A stretch of 6,613 nucleotides of DNA. Source: Rudaea sp. GTDB taxonomy: Bacteria > Pseudomonadota > Gammaproteobacteria > Xanthomonadales > Rhodanobacteraceae. Positions 6,135-6,613 of this stretch are shown here, piece after piece. Numbering within the stretch: position 1 is the stretch's first letter; each line of letters opens with the position of its first letter. The translations under genes and the position numbers were made by a program. The notes below the pieces were generated by a model. It saw only the letters and a list, made by a program, of their open reading frames with translations, made no database searches and was not told the origin of the DNA. The stretch lies in NCBI GenBank assembly GCA_025934455.1, contig JAICYA010000115.1:1-6613 (forward strand), written 5' to 3'.

Positions 6135-6613
6135 ATGGCGAATGAAGTCGTGGATCCCGGACGCCGCCGCTTTCTCACCGCGACGACGTCGGTCGTCGGC
6201 GCCGTGGGAGTCGCGTGCGCGGCAGTGCCGTTCATCAAGAGCTGGGAACCCAGCGCGCGTGCCAAGGCAGCCGGCGCGCCGGTCATGGCCGACATCGGCA
6301 AGATCGAACCCGGCCAGAAAGTGACTTTTGGCTGGCGCGGCATGCCGGTGTTCGTGGTCAATCGCACCTCGCAACAGCTTGCCGCACTCAAGGGCGAGGA
6401 TGGCCGCCTGAAAGATCCGGACAGCAACAACACCGATCAGCAGCCCGCCTACGCGAAAAACGAAAATCGCTCGATCAAGCCGGAATGGCTGGTCGTGGTC
6501 GGCATCTGCACGCACCTGGGCTGTTCGCCGGAATACTTCGGCGAGATCAAGGCCGAGCCGTTCGATCCGAACTGGAAGGGCGGCTTTTTCTGCCCCTGCC
6601 ACAAGTCGCGCTA
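6135..6613 (+). CDS. petA: Ubiquinol-cytochrome c reductase Rieske iron-sulfur subunit (3' end outside window)
   Basis: The first 159 residues are present; about 40 more would be expected. The protein is the [2Fe-2S] subunit of cytochrome bc1, taking one electron from ubiquinol and passing it to cytochrome c1 on the periplasmic side. A twin-arginine motif (RRRFL, residues 10-14) before a hydrophobic helix (about 16-34) matches the Tat-dependent, uncleaved anchor of bacterial Rieske proteins. Cluster box I is CTHLGC (125-130) and box II is CPCH (153-156). By family rule C125, H127, C153 and H156 bind the cluster, and C130 with C155 forms the disulfide. The insert around 84-112 (GEDGRLKDPDSNN) and the PEWL segment are typical of the proteobacterial form. 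Box II continues HKSR, with lysine at 157 where most bc1 Rieske proteins have glycine; the next, incomplete codon begins TA, compatible with the common tyrosine. Cytochrome b and c1 genes should follow to the right. Confidence 0.95.
   Translation, partial: MANEVVDPGRRRFLTATTSVVGAVGVACAAVPFIKSWEPSARAKAAGAPVMADIGKIEPGQKVTFGWRGMPVFVVNRTSQQLAALKGEDGRLKDPDSNNTDQQPAYAKNENRSIKPEWLVVVGICTHLGCSPEYFGEIKAEPFDPNWKGGFFCPCHKSR

Overview
The window is high-GC proteobacterial chromosomal DNA holding six protein-coding genes: four complete and two cut by the window edges. The gene content (NapC-type cytochrome, MiaB, Tat-dependent Rieske protein of a cytochrome bc1 complex, a DegS/AlgW-like protease, a periplasmic-sensor GGDEF protein, an SLT-fold lysozyme-like enzyme with DUF4124-like segments) suits a respiring gammaproteobacterium. 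A Xanthomonadales/Rhodanobacteraceae-like origin is my best guess, but it is inferred from protein style only and not tested by any search.

Layout. At the left edge is the 3' end of a napC-like tetraheme cytochrome gene on the + strand. It converges on miaB (- strand), and a strong GC-rich hairpin overlaps the cytochrome stop codon. miaB is divergent from a secreted lytic transglycosylase gene (+), with a 129-bp shared upstream region that carries a near-perfect 12-bp direct repeat. The transglycosylase gene converges on a two-gene minus-strand unit. Its first gene encodes a membrane-anchored trypsin-like protease with one PDZ domain; 33 bp downstream follows a signal-peptide/TPR/TM/GGDEF diguanylate cyclase. 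The protease gene is divergent from petA (Rieske iron-sulfur protein, +), which runs off the right edge and presumably leads a petABC operon. A plausible sigma-70 promoter and a clear Shine-Dalgarno sequence precede petA.

How the genes fit together. The two edge genes belong to quinol-dependent respiration: NapC oxidises quinol toward periplasmic nitrate reductase, and the Rieske protein oxidises quinol within bc1. Between them lie tRNA modification, peptidoglycan remodelling and two envelope-facing regulatory proteins. The most suggestive arrangement is the probable co-transcription of the periplasmic protease with a cyclase whose sensor part should also lie in the periplasm. This could link envelope quality control to c-di-GMP, but that is inference from position. 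I found no mobile element, CRISPR array, RNA gene or phage remnant, and no clear previously undescribed system; most of the window is ordinary core-genome material with a few details worth checking.
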